DNA of 22,635 nucleotides, taken from the IMG/VR virus record IMGVR_UViG_3300018421_005763, positions 1-22,635 of that record. One strand, written 5' to 3'. Position 1 is the first letter of the stretch; each line of letters starts with the position of its first letter. Origin of the DNA: a virus. The translations under genes were made by a program, and so were the position numbers. Shown in pieces: positions 10,650-16,228 of the stretch. Below the pieces are notes generated by a model. The model had not been told where the DNA came from. It saw only the letters and a program-made list of their open reading frames with translations, and ran no database searches.

Positions 10650-10691
10650 AGTGTATCGGGTGGGTAGGCCAACACCAACCTACCCACCCGA
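10650..10691 (-). promoter_or_regulatory. Inverted-repeat promoter with 13-bp arms
   Basis: Minus strand: TCGGGTGGGTAGG, TTGGTG (10678-10673), 17 nt ending CCTACCCACCCGA, TACACT (10655-10650). Perfect arms. Confidence 0.87.
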
Positions 10692-10696
10692 AAATA

Positions 10697-11389
10697 TCAG
10701 GCTAACCTAGCCAAGTTGTGGAACTTGTCCATGTAGTCCCATTTCCAGTCATCGAACATCTCGAAAGCATCGTCGCTATCCCAGTCGATTTCAGGCATGG
10801 TGTCGTGCATCGCTCCATCGTGATGCTCCACCACATTCTCGCCGTTCCGGTAACGGAGCATCCCAGCGAAGCCCATACCCTCCTCAGAATAGACAATGCT
10901 GAAAGTGAGCGACGGGAAAAGTTCGCTAACCCCTGCGATGAGCGCATCGGGTGGGGACCACGCAGAGTCACCACGGATTTCCGTGAGAGTCTCCGTGTGA
11001 GCCTGAACGAAGAACTCGGGAGCCCATTTGGTTCCCCAGTTGTCCAACCGCCAGTTCCACCAGCCCGAGTAGCCATACTCGGCCAAGAGCCGTTGAGTGA
11101 CCTCGTACTCCTTGCGCTTGTCCTCGCAGAGTTTGTCGTGCCACTCCTGCGTAATCTCGCCGTTGGCGAGCAGGTTGGCCCAGTTGGGATGAGGGTCCGG
11201 AGAGTCAATCGACGTAATGCCAGACACCTCCTCCAAAGCCTGAGGCATGGGGACAGAGAGGGTCAGGTCAAGACGAGTACCGTCTTGATAGTCGCTGTCC
11301 TCCCCAACGACGGTATGCTCGGCAACGAGGCGGTTACGCTCGTCGCTCGGACCCGTGATGTAGATTGTATTGTCACACCAGTTCGGCAT
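10697..11389 (-). CDS. DUF1281/YubB-like (api92-type) protein
   Basis: 230 residues from ATG 11389 (AAAGGAGAACAACATG). The opening MPNWCDNTIYITGPSDE, the middle YGYSGWWNWRLDNWGTKWAP, then SAWSPPDALIAGVSELFPSL and EEGMGFAGMLRYRNG match the DUF1281/ferredoxin-like (YubB) family in order: MPNWC-x-N, YG-x-x-x-WYxW-x-x-x-NWGTKW, (T/S)AWSPP, FP, E-x-G-x-x-FxG. Such proteins are common on phages and plasmids, function unproven. The acidic C-terminal third is an addition. Divergent from 11548. Confidence 0.85.
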   Translation of the reverse strand: MPNWCDNTIYITGPSDERNRLVAEHTVVGEDSDYQDGTRLDLTLSVPMPQALEEVSGITSIDSPDPHPNWANLLANGEITQEWHDKLCEDKRKEYEVTQRLLAEYGYSGWWNWRLDNWGTKWAPEFFVQAHTETLTEIRGDSAWSPPDALIAGVSELFPSLTFSIVYSEEGMGFAGMLRYRNGENVVEHHDGAMHDTMPEIDWDSDDAFEMFDDWKWDYMDKFHNLARLA

Positions 11390-11422
11390 GTTGTTCTCCT
11401 TTCGTGGTAGTTGTCGGCATCT

Positions 11423-11451
11423 ACTGTATCGGCTGTTTGCGACTATGACAA
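11423..11451 (-). promoter_or_regulatory. Promoter of the DUF1281-like gene (divergent pair)
   Basis: Minus strand AGG-TTGTCA (11451-11446), 17 nt, TACAGT (11428-11423). Confidence 0.75.
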
Positions 11452-11475
11452 CCTAGAAGAAAACATTTTCTGAGG

Positions 11476-11504
11476 TTGTGTTTGCTGCTAGAGGCCGGTA
11501 GTAT
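11476..11504 (+). promoter_or_regulatory. Promoter of the pair 11548-11981 (divergent pair)
   Basis: GAGG-TTGTGT (11476-11481), 17 nt, TAGTAT (11499-11504). The centre AGAAGAAAACATTTTCT is a near-palindrome. The leader contains GTAC-cacgag-GTAC. Confidence 0.75.
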
Positions 11505-11547
11505 TGAGGCCGTACCACGAGGTACAATAAAACAACTAGGAGATACT

Positions 11548-11727
11548 ATGTCAAAGCGCAAAGTAAAGACAGACCTAAACATCGACTTAGACAAGGCCAT
11601 GCGACGCATCGCTTGGGAGCGTTCTGTGTCGGAGATGCGAGACGGGCGCAAGAACCGTGCCGTAACCTTCACCGACCGCCGCAAGGAGGCGAACAAGAAG
11701 GCCTGCCGAAAGAAGGTGGACTGGTGA
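11548..11727 (+). CDS. 59-aa basic protein, possibly DNA-binding
   Basis: ATG 11548 with CTAGGAG about 6 nt upstream. Starts MSKRKVKTDLNIDLDKAMRR, then IAWERSVSEMRDGRKNRAVT and a basic end KKACRKKVDW. About a third of residues are K or R. The KVKTDLNIDLDKAMRRIAW stretch could be a strand plus helix, as in ribbon-helix-helix proteins, but this is weak. GTGA overlap with the next gene. Confidence 0.7.
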   Translation: MSKRKVKTDLNIDLDKAMRRIAWERSVSEMRDGRKNRAVTFTDRRKEANKKACRKKVDW

Positions 11728-11981
11728 CAGAGAGACACGACGCTGAACCTCTGCCCATCCTAGACCGTTATGAGCTGGTCAAGACTGCCATCGGCATGAT
11801 TGACGACGGGATTGACGTTCTCGTCTCAGAGGCTCTTGAGGACGGCCTAGAGGCTACTCCAGAGTTCCTAGAGGGCATGGAGGATATGCGGGCAGATGCT
11901 TACATCGCAATGCTCTACAGCATGGTCAACAGCCACACCGAGGGTGTGGAGATGCTGGCCCTGCTCAAGGCTGATTCGTAG
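11724..11981 (+). CDS. 85-aa acidic helical protein, unknown function
   Basis: GTG 11724 overlaps the previous stop. Starts VTERHDAEPLPILDRYELVK and is all-helical and acidic (AIGMIDDGIDVLVSEALEDG, DMRADAYIAMLYSMVNSHTE). Co-translated with a basic partner, so the two may form an opposite-charge pair; this is inference. An AGGAGGC-like GGAGG lies about 35 nt upstream only. Terminator directly after. Confidence 0.72.
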   Translation: MTERHDAEPLPILDRYELVKTAIGMIDDGIDVLVSEALEDGLEATPEFLEGMEDMRADAYIAMLYSMVNSHTEGVEMLALLKADS

Positions 11982-11987
11982 GTGGAG

Positions 11988-12008
11988 GGCCGGGGCTACC
12001 CGGCCTTT
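11988..12008 (+). terminator. Intrinsic terminator
   Basis: GGCCGGG-GCTA-CCCGGCC followed by TTTC, 7 nt after the stop at 11981. Confidence 0.75.
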
Positions 12009-12055
12009 CATCACGTCCAAAAATTCACGTAGGGCGGTATAGTCCCGCCACTCAC

Positions 12056-12080
12056 TCTAAAGCACTCAATGGTGTACCTA
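12056..12080 (+). repeat. 25-bp element, copy 4
   Basis: TCTAAAGCACTC then AATGGTGTACCTA. Its last bases form the left arm of the terminator at 12074-12114. Confidence 0.78.
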
Positions 12081-12114
12081 CCGGACTGGTTTCCCAATCC
12101 GGTAGGTACTTTTT
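12074..12114 (+). terminator. Terminator fused to the 25-bp element
   Basis: Perfect 12-bp stem GTACCTACCGGA / TCCGGTAGGTAC followed by TTTTT. It overlaps copy 4 of the repeat and ends 1 nt before the stop of the minus gene at 12116. Confidence 0.82.
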
Positions 12115-12115
12115 G

Positions 12116-12466
12116 CTACGCCGTAGCGAGTCTGGCTTGCCACCTCTGGAACTCACCGACGATCTCGAAATCACGATAAACGTCGGTAGGGTCATCGCCC
12201 CAAGACATTCCACCGGTGAGAGCGTACTGAGTGATGCCTCCGTCGGGGGACCACCAACCGATCTCTCGGCTGTCACCGTAGACGACCTGAAAGGCCTCAT
12301 CGATGCGTTCGACAATCTCCTGCTCGGTCATCTCCTCAAAGATGTACAGCTCGGTGTCGTCCGAGAAGTGCTGAGCCTCCCCGTCGTTGAGCTCCCCGAG
12401 GATCTCCTGCCAGTATTTGAGTGGCTGATTCACCTCAACAATCTCGTAGATGAAATCTGCTCCCAT
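12116..12466 (-). CDS. 116-aa conserved-type protein, unknown function
   Basis: ATG 12466 in AAAGGAGAAAGACATG. Starts MGADFIYEIVEVNQPLKYWQ; acidic helices (MTEQEIVERIDEAFQVVYGD) lead to SREIGWWSPDGGITQYALTG and GMSWGDDPTDVYRDFEIVGE. The LTGGMSWGDDPT segment is the most conserved-looking part, and I recall similar segments in phage hypothetical proteins. No catalytic residues can be assigned. Confidence 0.77.
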   Translation of the reverse strand: MGADFIYEIVEVNQPLKYWQEILGELNDGEAQHFSDDTELYIFEEMTEQEIVERIDEAFQVVYGDSREIGWWSPDGGITQYALTGGMSWGDDPTDVYRDFEIVGEFQRWQARLATA

Positions 12467-12498
12467 GTCTTTCTCCTTTCGTTGTGGTTTGAGATGTC

Positions 12499-12527
12499 AG
12501 TATATCGTCCCCTTTCGGGAAAAGCTA
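12499..12527 (-). promoter_or_regulatory. Atypical promoter of the 116-aa gene
   Basis: TATACT (12504-12499) is clear, but 17 nt upstream only TAGCTT is found. The usual AGGTTGAGA motif is present 28 nt upstream of the -10, inside the end of the preceding gene. The spacer holds TCCC-gaaa-GGGGA. Confidence 0.6.
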
Positions 12528-12863
12528 CCCTATCTCAACCTTTTTGTTGATAAGTCTCGCGTAGTCCGCGTTATGGACTGGACGCAGTGTATCACACTCC
12601 ACGAAGGTGCTGTGAACCCGTGGGTTATAGGTCACCTTGGTTGGGGTGTCGGGAATCTCGTCCGCCAGCGTGCCCATGACAAAGGCATGGACATTCTTCT
12701 TGCCCTCTCTGAGGACGCGCTGTCGGCCAGCCCCGCTGACCTTGAAGGTTGCGTCCCTGAGGAGCACTTCGTCCGCGTAGCCAGTCACCAGCCATCGTCC
12801 ATCGACGCGCTGCTGGATGCTGAACGTGTGTTTGTGTAGGTTGTAGTAAGCTCGTACTTGCAT
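12525..12863 (-). CDS. 112-aa conserved phage-type protein, unknown function
   Basis: ATG 12863 with GAAGGAGGAG upstream; longer in-frame starts fall in the promoter. Starts MQVRAYYNLHKHTFSIQQRV; then VTGYADEVLLRDATFKVSGA and GRQRVLREGKKNVHAFVMGT. The YYNLHKxxFSVQ...H/YAxxVxLxxxxFxVxxxGRQRVLRExxKNVHAFVxG order is a pattern I associate with many phage hypothetical proteins. The GRQRVLRExxKN stretch is rich in Arg/Lys and may bind nucleic acid (inference). Confidence 0.8.
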   Translation of the reverse strand: MQVRAYYNLHKHTFSIQQRVDGRWLVTGYADEVLLRDATFKVSGAGRQRVLREGKKNVHAFVMGTLADEIPDTPTKVTYNPRVHSTFVECDTLRPVHNADYARLINKKVEIG

Positions 12864-12885
12864 GTCTCCTCCTTCGTTAGATACA

Positions 12886-12925
12886 AGTGTACCGAGGCCA
12901 TCTATGAAAGACAACCTCGGTACAC
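12886..12925 (-). promoter_or_regulatory. Inverted-repeat promoter with 11-bp arms
   Basis: Minus strand: GTGTACCGAGG, TTGTCT (12914-12909), 17 nt ending CCTCGG, TACACT (12891-12886). The right arm CCTCGGTACAC includes the -10. Confidence 0.85.
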
Positions 12926-12935
12926 AAATTTTGGC

Positions 12936-13226
12936 TTAGTTTGAGAAGCCCTGTACGGACTCTAGCAAGTCCCACCGAGCGTCACTCCAGAGAGCTGAGT
13001 CACCGCGATAGCGGTAGATATCGTCTCCGAACTTGACGTACTTGGGCAGCTTCTTGTTCTTGTAGGCCTTTAGCAGCGGGGCAGCGTACTTGTCGTACAG
13101 CCTGTTGTTGCGCTTGTAGCCCTCGTCGGTAAGCGGGTGAGGCTTGTATAGAAACTTCAACCGTCCGACAGTCCCGAGGTCGGGATGCTCCTCCTCCTCG
13201 GTGATTCCGTAGATGTAAACTCCCAT
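12936..13226 (-). CDS. 96-aa protein, unknown function
   Basis: ATG 13226 with AAAGGAGACACTT upstream. Starts MGVYIYGITEEEEHPDLGTV; a basic middle (KAYKNKKLPKYVKFGDDIYR) and an aromatic end (SALWSDARWDLLESVQGFSN). Mixed alpha/beta by eye. No family recognised. Single-gene unit between two inverted-repeat promoters. Confidence 0.73.
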   Translation of the reverse strand: MGVYIYGITEEEEHPDLGTVGRLKFLYKPHPLTDEGYKRNNRLYDKYAAPLLKAYKNKKLPKYVKFGDDIYRYRGDSALWSDARWDLLESVQGFSN

Positions 13227-13254
13227 AAGTGTCTCCTTTCGTTGTTGTGATGAC

Positions 13255-13296
13255 AGCCTATCGTGAGGGGAGAGGCCTCACAACCTCTCCCCTCAC
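13255..13296 (-). promoter_or_regulatory. Inverted-repeat promoter with 13-bp arms
   Basis: Minus strand: GTGAGGGGAGAGG, TTGTGA (13283-13278), 17 nt, TAGGCT (13260-13255). Read on the plus strand the hairpin is followed by TTTTTCTC, so it could also stop antisense transcription into 13303-14196. Confidence 0.82.
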
Positions 13297-13302
13297 TTTT
13301 TC

Positions 13303-14196
13303 TCAGGCCAGCGACATGAGAAGATCACGGGCCTTGAGGGTAAGGCCTTGCTTCTTCTCAGGCTGACGGATGACCTCCGCCTGCTTTTCCACCTTGTCCT
13401 TGGTGACATCGTGGAACTCGTAGGACTGAACGGCGTTGTAGAACGACCACGCATTGGCACCGAACTTGTCGGACTCCTCTGCGAAGTAGAACCGGATGCC
13501 ATCACGACGCTTTTGAGCGTGGTTGACAGCCTTGGGAGCCGCATCCTCATCGGTGATGAGGGGAGCAACCTCGTCCAGCAGTCGACGCAGGCCAGCCTCG
13601 CTGATCTGAACGCTCTTGAGCATGGTCACGTCGCCCATGAACCGGTCGAAGGCGTCGATGCTCTTGGCGAGCACCTGAGACTTCTGGAACAGGAGCGTGT
13701 CGTGGTTACGGGTACGCTTCTGGCTCAACTGAACCAGACCGTTGGGAATCTGGTTAGAGCAGATTGGGCGGAACGAGAATCCGTAGATCGCCGTCGACCA
13801 AGTGCTGTTGAGCGAGGCCGTATACATGAGGTTGTTGATGAGCGAGTCACCGTCCTCAAAGACATGCTCCTCGCTGATCTGCTGGGTGAACATGAGGCGT
13901 GCGCCCCTGTCCAGCAGAGCAAGAGAGGTACATGAGTTCTCAAACATAGCGTCAGCGGTGGTCACCAACTGAGCATACGACCCAGCGTGGTAGCCAGCCT
14001 TGACACCGGCGTTGAGAACGACCTGACCGTTGTCAGTCTCACGGTAAACCGTGAAAGTCGACGTGTCCTCCGTACCATCGGGGAGAAGCGTGCCCGTGAC
14101 CTTGGGCTCAAAGAGAGCACCTGCGTCCAGAGCAGCATCCATGACCGAAGTTCCGGTATCGACCTGTTCGCTGTTAGTGATGATGTGATATGACAT
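13303..14196 (-). CDS. DUF932 (phage/plasmid-like) protein
   Basis: 297 residues from ATG 14196 (AAAGGAGACAACATG), the largest gene of the left arm. The order fits DUF932/TIGR03299: an early region with a beta-rich segment (FTVYRETDNGQVVLNAGVKA), a middle with GFSFRPICSNQIPNGL (the family's R-x-VCxNxxxxA/G region), and a late GANAWSFYNAVQSYEFHDV, corresponding to the family's GTxWxxxNAVxxYxxH. Family members are widespread on phages and plasmids; function unknown. Transcribed alone, divergent from 14347. Confidence 0.82.
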   Translation of the reverse strand: MSYHIITNSEQVDTGTSVMDAALDAGALFEPKVTGTLLPDGTEDTSTFTVYRETDNGQVVLNAGVKAGYHAGSYAQLVTTADAMFENSCTSLALLDRGARLMFTQQISEEHVFEDGDSLINNLMYTASLNSTWSTAIYGFSFRPICSNQIPNGLVQLSQKRTRNHDTLLFQKSQVLAKSIDAFDRFMGDVTMLKSVQISEAGLRRLLDEVAPLITDEDAAPKAVNHAQKRRDGIRFYFAEESDKFGANAWSFYNAVQSYEFHDVTKDKVEKQAEVIRQPEKKQGLTLKARDLLMSLA

Positions 14197-14229
14197 GTTG
14201 TCTCCTTTCGGTTGTTGATTACGAGAGTA

Positions 14230-14258
14230 ACTCTATCGGAGTTTTTCGACCGTGACAA
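14230..14258 (-). promoter_or_regulatory. Promoter of the DUF932 gene (divergent pair)
   Basis: Minus strand TTGTCA (14258-14253), 17 nt, TAGAGT (14235-14230). Confidence 0.75.
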
Positions 14259-14266
14259 CCCCTGAG

Positions 14267-14280
14267 CGGAAATATTTCCG
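14267..14280. repeat. Perfect palindrome at the centre of a divergent promoter
   Basis: CGGAAATATTTCCG, 14 bp, midway between the two -35 boxes. Other divergent pairs carry degenerate versions (GGAAAATATTCTC, AGAAAACATTTTCT), so it is a candidate operator or UP element. Confidence 0.7.
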
Positions 14281-14291
14281 AAATTCCGAGG

Positions 14292-14320
14292 TTGTGTCCG
14301 CAGTATACACCCGATACACT
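14292..14320 (+). promoter_or_regulatory. Promoter of the gene at 14347 (divergent pair)
   Basis: GAGG-TTGTGT (14292-14297), 17 nt, TACACT (14315-14320). Confidence 0.8.
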
Positions 14321-14346
14321 GTGATCACACAACGAAAGGAAAGCAC

Positions 14347-14640
14347 ATGAAGATCACAACCAAGTACAGAGACGGCGGTAGCCAGCAAGTTGAGGTGACC
14401 TACCTGATGGACTTTGAGATAGAGATGCTGCCACACGTAGCGTTCATGGACATCATCGCAGGGTCCGATAAGTTCTTCACGAGCTCACGGCCCGAGTGGT
14501 CGGATGGTTTCATGACCATGCGTATCCTCACGGTCTGGCCCGGCGAAGGAAGCTACACAGCTGAGGTTATCGTGCCTGTGGAGTTCATCGATGAGATCAT
14601 CGTGTACTCGCGAGAGCCGACGCCCGTCGCGGGCGCCTGA
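14347..14640 (+). CDS. 97-aa protein, unknown function
   Basis: ATG 14347 with GAAAGGAAAG upstream. Starts MKITTKYRDGGSQQVEVTYL, then a beta-rich fold (DGFMTMRILTVWPGEGSYTA, EVIVPVEFIDEIIVYSREP). Probably a small beta-sandwich or barrel by inference. Divergent partner of the DUF932 gene; copy 5 of the 25-bp element lies 20 nt after the stop. Confidence 0.75.
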   Translation: MKITTKYRDGGSQQVEVTYLMDFEIEMLPHVAFMDIIAGSDKFFTSSRPEWSDGFMTMRILTVWPGEGSYTAEVIVPVEFIDEIIVYSREPTPVAGA

Positions 14641-14648
14641 CTCTGGTC

Positions 14649-14684
14649 TTGACAACCACTCTAAAACGCACTATGGTGTACCTA
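14649..14684 (+). promoter_or_regulatory. 25-bp element copy 5, acting as a consensus promoter
   Basis: TTGACA (14649-14654), 17 nt, TATGGT (14672-14677), then 6 nt to ATG 14684. The -10 and downstream bases are the element CTAAAACGCAC-TATGGTGTACCTA (14661-14684). Confidence 0.65.
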
Positions 14685-14767
14685 TGAGAGATTTTGCATC
14701 AAAGGAACAGCTGCTTTGTGGTTGGGGTAGCTGTCTTCCCATAATCCGGGGGAGTAGGTCTGGTTGA
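14684..14767 (+). CDS. Possible leaderless leader peptide (27 aa)
   Basis: ATG 14684 is 6 nt after the TATGGT -10. Reads MRDFASKEQLLCGWGSCLPI, then IRGSRSG, ending inside the loop of the 15-bp hairpin at 14744-14783. The left hairpin arm is within the coding part, so ribosome position could affect folding, as in attenuation. No family; it might be an accidental frame. Confidence 0.38.
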   Translation: MRDFASKEQLLCGWGSCLPIIRGSRSG

Positions 14768-14783
14768 GCCTACTCCCCCGGAT
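14744..14783. terminator. Perfect 15-bp hairpin, terminator- or attenuator-like
   Basis: ATCCGGGGGAGTAGG (14744-14758) / CCTACTCCCCCGGAT (14769-14783), 10-nt loop. No T-run on either side. Confidence 0.65.
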
Positions 14784-14795
14784 CTCCTTAACGCG

Positions 14796-14827
14796 GAGCG
14801 CCGGAGCCTGAACAAGCCCCGGCGCTC
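14796..14827. terminator. Second strong hairpin before the 14912 operon
   Basis: GAGCGCCGG (14796-14804) / CCGGCGCTC (14819-14827), with GC/GC extending towards the loop. It is 13 nt after the first hairpin. The rest of the 14641-14911 gap shows no other gene. Confidence 0.6.
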
Positions 14828-14911
14828 AACGCATTTATGCAACACTCGTGTACCCCGAAGGAGTGCGCAAGTTTTATCTTAGCGATTTGAACGACTACCC
14901 GGCGGAAGGAA

Positions 14912-15268
14912 ATGGAAGAGCTTAATCTATTTGGTCAAAAAACAGTCAATGGTGTACCTATGGAGACCATTGAGCTCGTTTTCGAGCACTGGAAATCAAC
15001 ATTCAACAAACGCAGCTCAACGATTCTTGATGAAGCGCGTCAGAAGAAACTCTCCGCAGCTATCAAAGCTTATGGCGTTGAGAGTTGTAAGAAGGCCATC
15101 GAAGGGTGTAGTATGTCCCCTTGGCATACCGGGCAAAACCCCGGAAACAAGAAGTACACAGATCTTACGCTGATTTTTCGTAACGCAGCTAAGGTCGAAA
15201 TGTTTCTAGACATCTACGAGCAAGAGAGCAAAGCTCACGACGATATGGAGGACTGGTTAAACTCATGA
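14912..15268 (+). CDS. Replisome-organizer/DnaD-type C-terminal-domain protein
   Basis: 118 residues from ATG 14912, with GGCGGAAGGA just upstream. EHWKSTFNKRSSTILDEARQ, KKLSAAIKAYGVESCKKAIE, then SPWHTGQN and KKYTDLTLIFRNAAKVEMFL follow the C-terminal domain of phage replication proteins (YW-x(n)-R-x-xL..Gyx-x-xxAI-x-g..S-x-x-hxG-x-N..YxDLxLIxRxxxxvExFl). The usual N-terminal winged helix is absent, so it would be a stand-alone tail domain. ATG 14960, right after copy 6 of the ATGGTGTACCTA motif, is an alternative start. ATGA overlap with the next gene. Confidence 0.7.
   Translation: MEELNLFGQKTVNGVPMETIELVFEHWKSTFNKRSSTILDEARQKKLSAAIKAYGVESCKKAIEGCSMSPWHTGQNPGNKKYTDLTLIFRNAAKVEMFLDIYEQESKAHDDMEDWLNS
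14937..14960 (+). repeat. 25-bp element, coding copy 6
   Basis: CAAAAAACAGTC then AATGGTGTACCTA, inside the start of 14912-15268, ending at an in-frame ATG. Confidence 0.6.
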
Positions 15269-15522
15269 CCCCTATGACACGTGAAGAGCTTCTGCTTGGA
15301 TACAGAGTATTCCACGAGCGCTGGCATGAGTTGCCGTCCTCTATTGATCTTGTAGATGACGCCGAGTTCCTAGCTCTGCCCGAAGAGGTCAAGATGGCTG
15401 TTGCCTATGACTATAACTTCGGACAAGGCCAGTATCGCGGCGAATCCTTCAGGGCACATTATAACCTGATGTATGCCAATTTGCAACTACAAATTAGGAA
15501 TGGAGGTGTTATTGAACCCTGA
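15265..15522 (+). CDS. 85-aa protein, unknown function
   Basis: ATG 15265 overlaps the previous stop. Starts MTPMTREELLLGYRVFHERW, then HELPSSIDLVDDAEFLALPE and an aromatic C-terminal half (AYDYNFGQGQYRGESFRAHY). Its last 14 nt overlap the 3' end of the convergent minus gene. Partner of the replication-type gene, so possibly a DNA-replication accessory, by context only. Confidence 0.72.
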   Translation: MTPMTREELLLGYRVFHERWHELPSSIDLVDDAEFLALPEEVKMAVAYDYNFGQGQYRGESFRAHYNLMYANLQLQIRNGGVIEP

Positions 15523-15865
15523 TACCGCAAGCTTTACAGAACTCCCAGTCACCGAGCTCCTCGGTGCCCTCGTCGTTGAGTAAACACGGCCACTTGGATC
15601 CACACGGACCAATCAGCTTAGTTTCTCCGTCGACGTAGGCCCGGAGCACGTCAGTGACGCTGGGAGGGGGTACTTTTGCCGGGGGTGGCTTTGGAAGCCC
15701 AATGGTGTCCCTAGAGTACTCACGTAAAGCGGCGAGACAGAACTGCTGGAGGCTGACGCCCAACTCATCAGCGCGTTCGATACAGAGCTCTCTGAGCTCC
15801 TGTGGGACCGCGATGTGCATCCGGACAGTAGATCCGGGCTTGTACCTCTTATAGTTGGTAGTCAT
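15509..15865 (-). CDS. RHH-like protein with a C-terminal zinc ribbon (118 aa)
   Basis: ATG 15865 lies inside the end of the gene before. MTTNYKRYKPGSTVRMHIAV, PQELRELCIERADELGVSLQ and QFCLAALREYS have the strand-helix-helix rhythm of ribbon-helix-helix proteins. A Pro-rich linker (LPKPPPAKVPPPS) leads to a Cys-rich end with CGSKWPC and FCKACGIRV, a likely zinc ribbon. The same build recurs at 16226-16552. Probably a sequence-specific DNA binder. The coding strand contains the motif variant AATGGTGTCCCTA. Confidence 0.68.
   Translation of the reverse strand: MTTNYKRYKPGSTVRMHIAVPQELRELCIERADELGVSLQQFCLAALREYSRDTIGLPKPPPAKVPPPSVTDVLRAYVDGETKLIGPCGSKWPCLLNDEGTEELGDWEFCKACGIRVQ
15701..15713 (+). 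repeat. Variant of the ATGGTGTACCTA motif inside a gene
   Basis: AATGGTGTCCCTA; identical 13-mer at 16216-16228, and AATGGTGTCCCCA at 16750-16762. Confidence 0.5.
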
Positions 15866-16067
15866 CCAGAGACTCCAGCCCAGCTTCCTTCAACGCCATG
15901 ACGTGAAGAAGCTCGGTCATTGTTATGTCATAACCATCCGCGATATCCAAAAGGAGGTTCTTCAAGCGCGGATCCAGTTTGAAAGAGACGCCGACACTCG
16001 CTTTCGTGATGTCGGCTCTCTTCGCTGGTCTCCCAGTCTTCATAGTTTGCATGTGATAATTGTTCAT
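15849..16067 (-). CDS. RHH-like small protein (72 aa)
   Basis: ATG 16067 with GAGGAG 6 nt upstream. Starts MNNYHMQTMKTGRPAKRADI; TKASVGVSFKLDPRLKNLLL, then DIADGYDITMTELLHVMALK. A basic N-terminal arm, a strand and two helices match ribbon-helix-helix repressors or antitoxins (MetJ/Arc type). No toxin partner is adjacent, so a transcriptional regulator is likelier. Overlaps the start of the 118-aa gene by 17 nt. Confidence 0.65.
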   Translation of the reverse strand: MNNYHMQTMKTGRPAKRADITKASVGVSFKLDPRLKNLLLDIADGYDITMTELLHVMALKEAGLESLDDYQL

Positions 16068-16092
16068 AATTTCTCCTCAGTTTACATTTCGA

Positions 16093-16169
16093 GGGGCCGG
16101 GTGCGGCACGGTTGCTGCAGCATGTCTTATAAACATGTGGTGCGGGTTCAAATCCCGACGGCCCTACCA
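16093..16169 (+). tRNA. tRNA-Ile(UAU)-like, CCA encoded
   Basis: Acceptor GGGGCCG / CGGCCCT (16093-16099 with 16159-16165), anticodon arm CATGT-CTTATAA-ACATG with anticodon TAT at 16128-16130, T arm CGGG-TTCAAAT-CCCG, then ACCA. The D arm is weak (TGC/GCA) and positions 8-9 are GG rather than TA. It is the only plus-strand tRNA, lying between minus genes. UAU would read AUA codons. Could be degenerate. Confidence 0.65.
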
Positions 16170-16203
16170 CTCCCCGGGGCTGGACGACTCCCCCCCGAAG
16201 GAG

Positions 16204-16228
16204 CTAAAAATAGCCAATGGTGTCCCTA
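16204..16228 (+). repeat. 25-bp element, copy 7 (variant)
   Basis: CTAAAAATAGCC then AATGGTGTCCCTA. It ends on the stop codon of the minus gene at 16226, again a 3' boundary. Confidence 0.55.

Noticed and set aside
10718-11410. 230-aa plus-strand open frame opposite the DUF1281-like gene
   Set aside because: It is the antisense shadow of a clearly conserved protein; no promoter or ribosome-binding site on that strand.
13348-13935. 195-aa plus-strand open frame opposite DUF932
   Set aside because: Antisense shadow; Leu/Glu/Val-rich low-complexity translation and no start signals.
1391-14684. All copies of the 25-bp element as sigma-70 promoters with TATGGT as -10
   Set aside because: Only copy 5 has a -35 at the right distance; the other copies lack one.
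15849-16067. Toxin-antitoxin module (RHH antitoxin)
   Set aside because: The neighbours are other RHH-like DNA binders; no toxin-like gene is adjacent.
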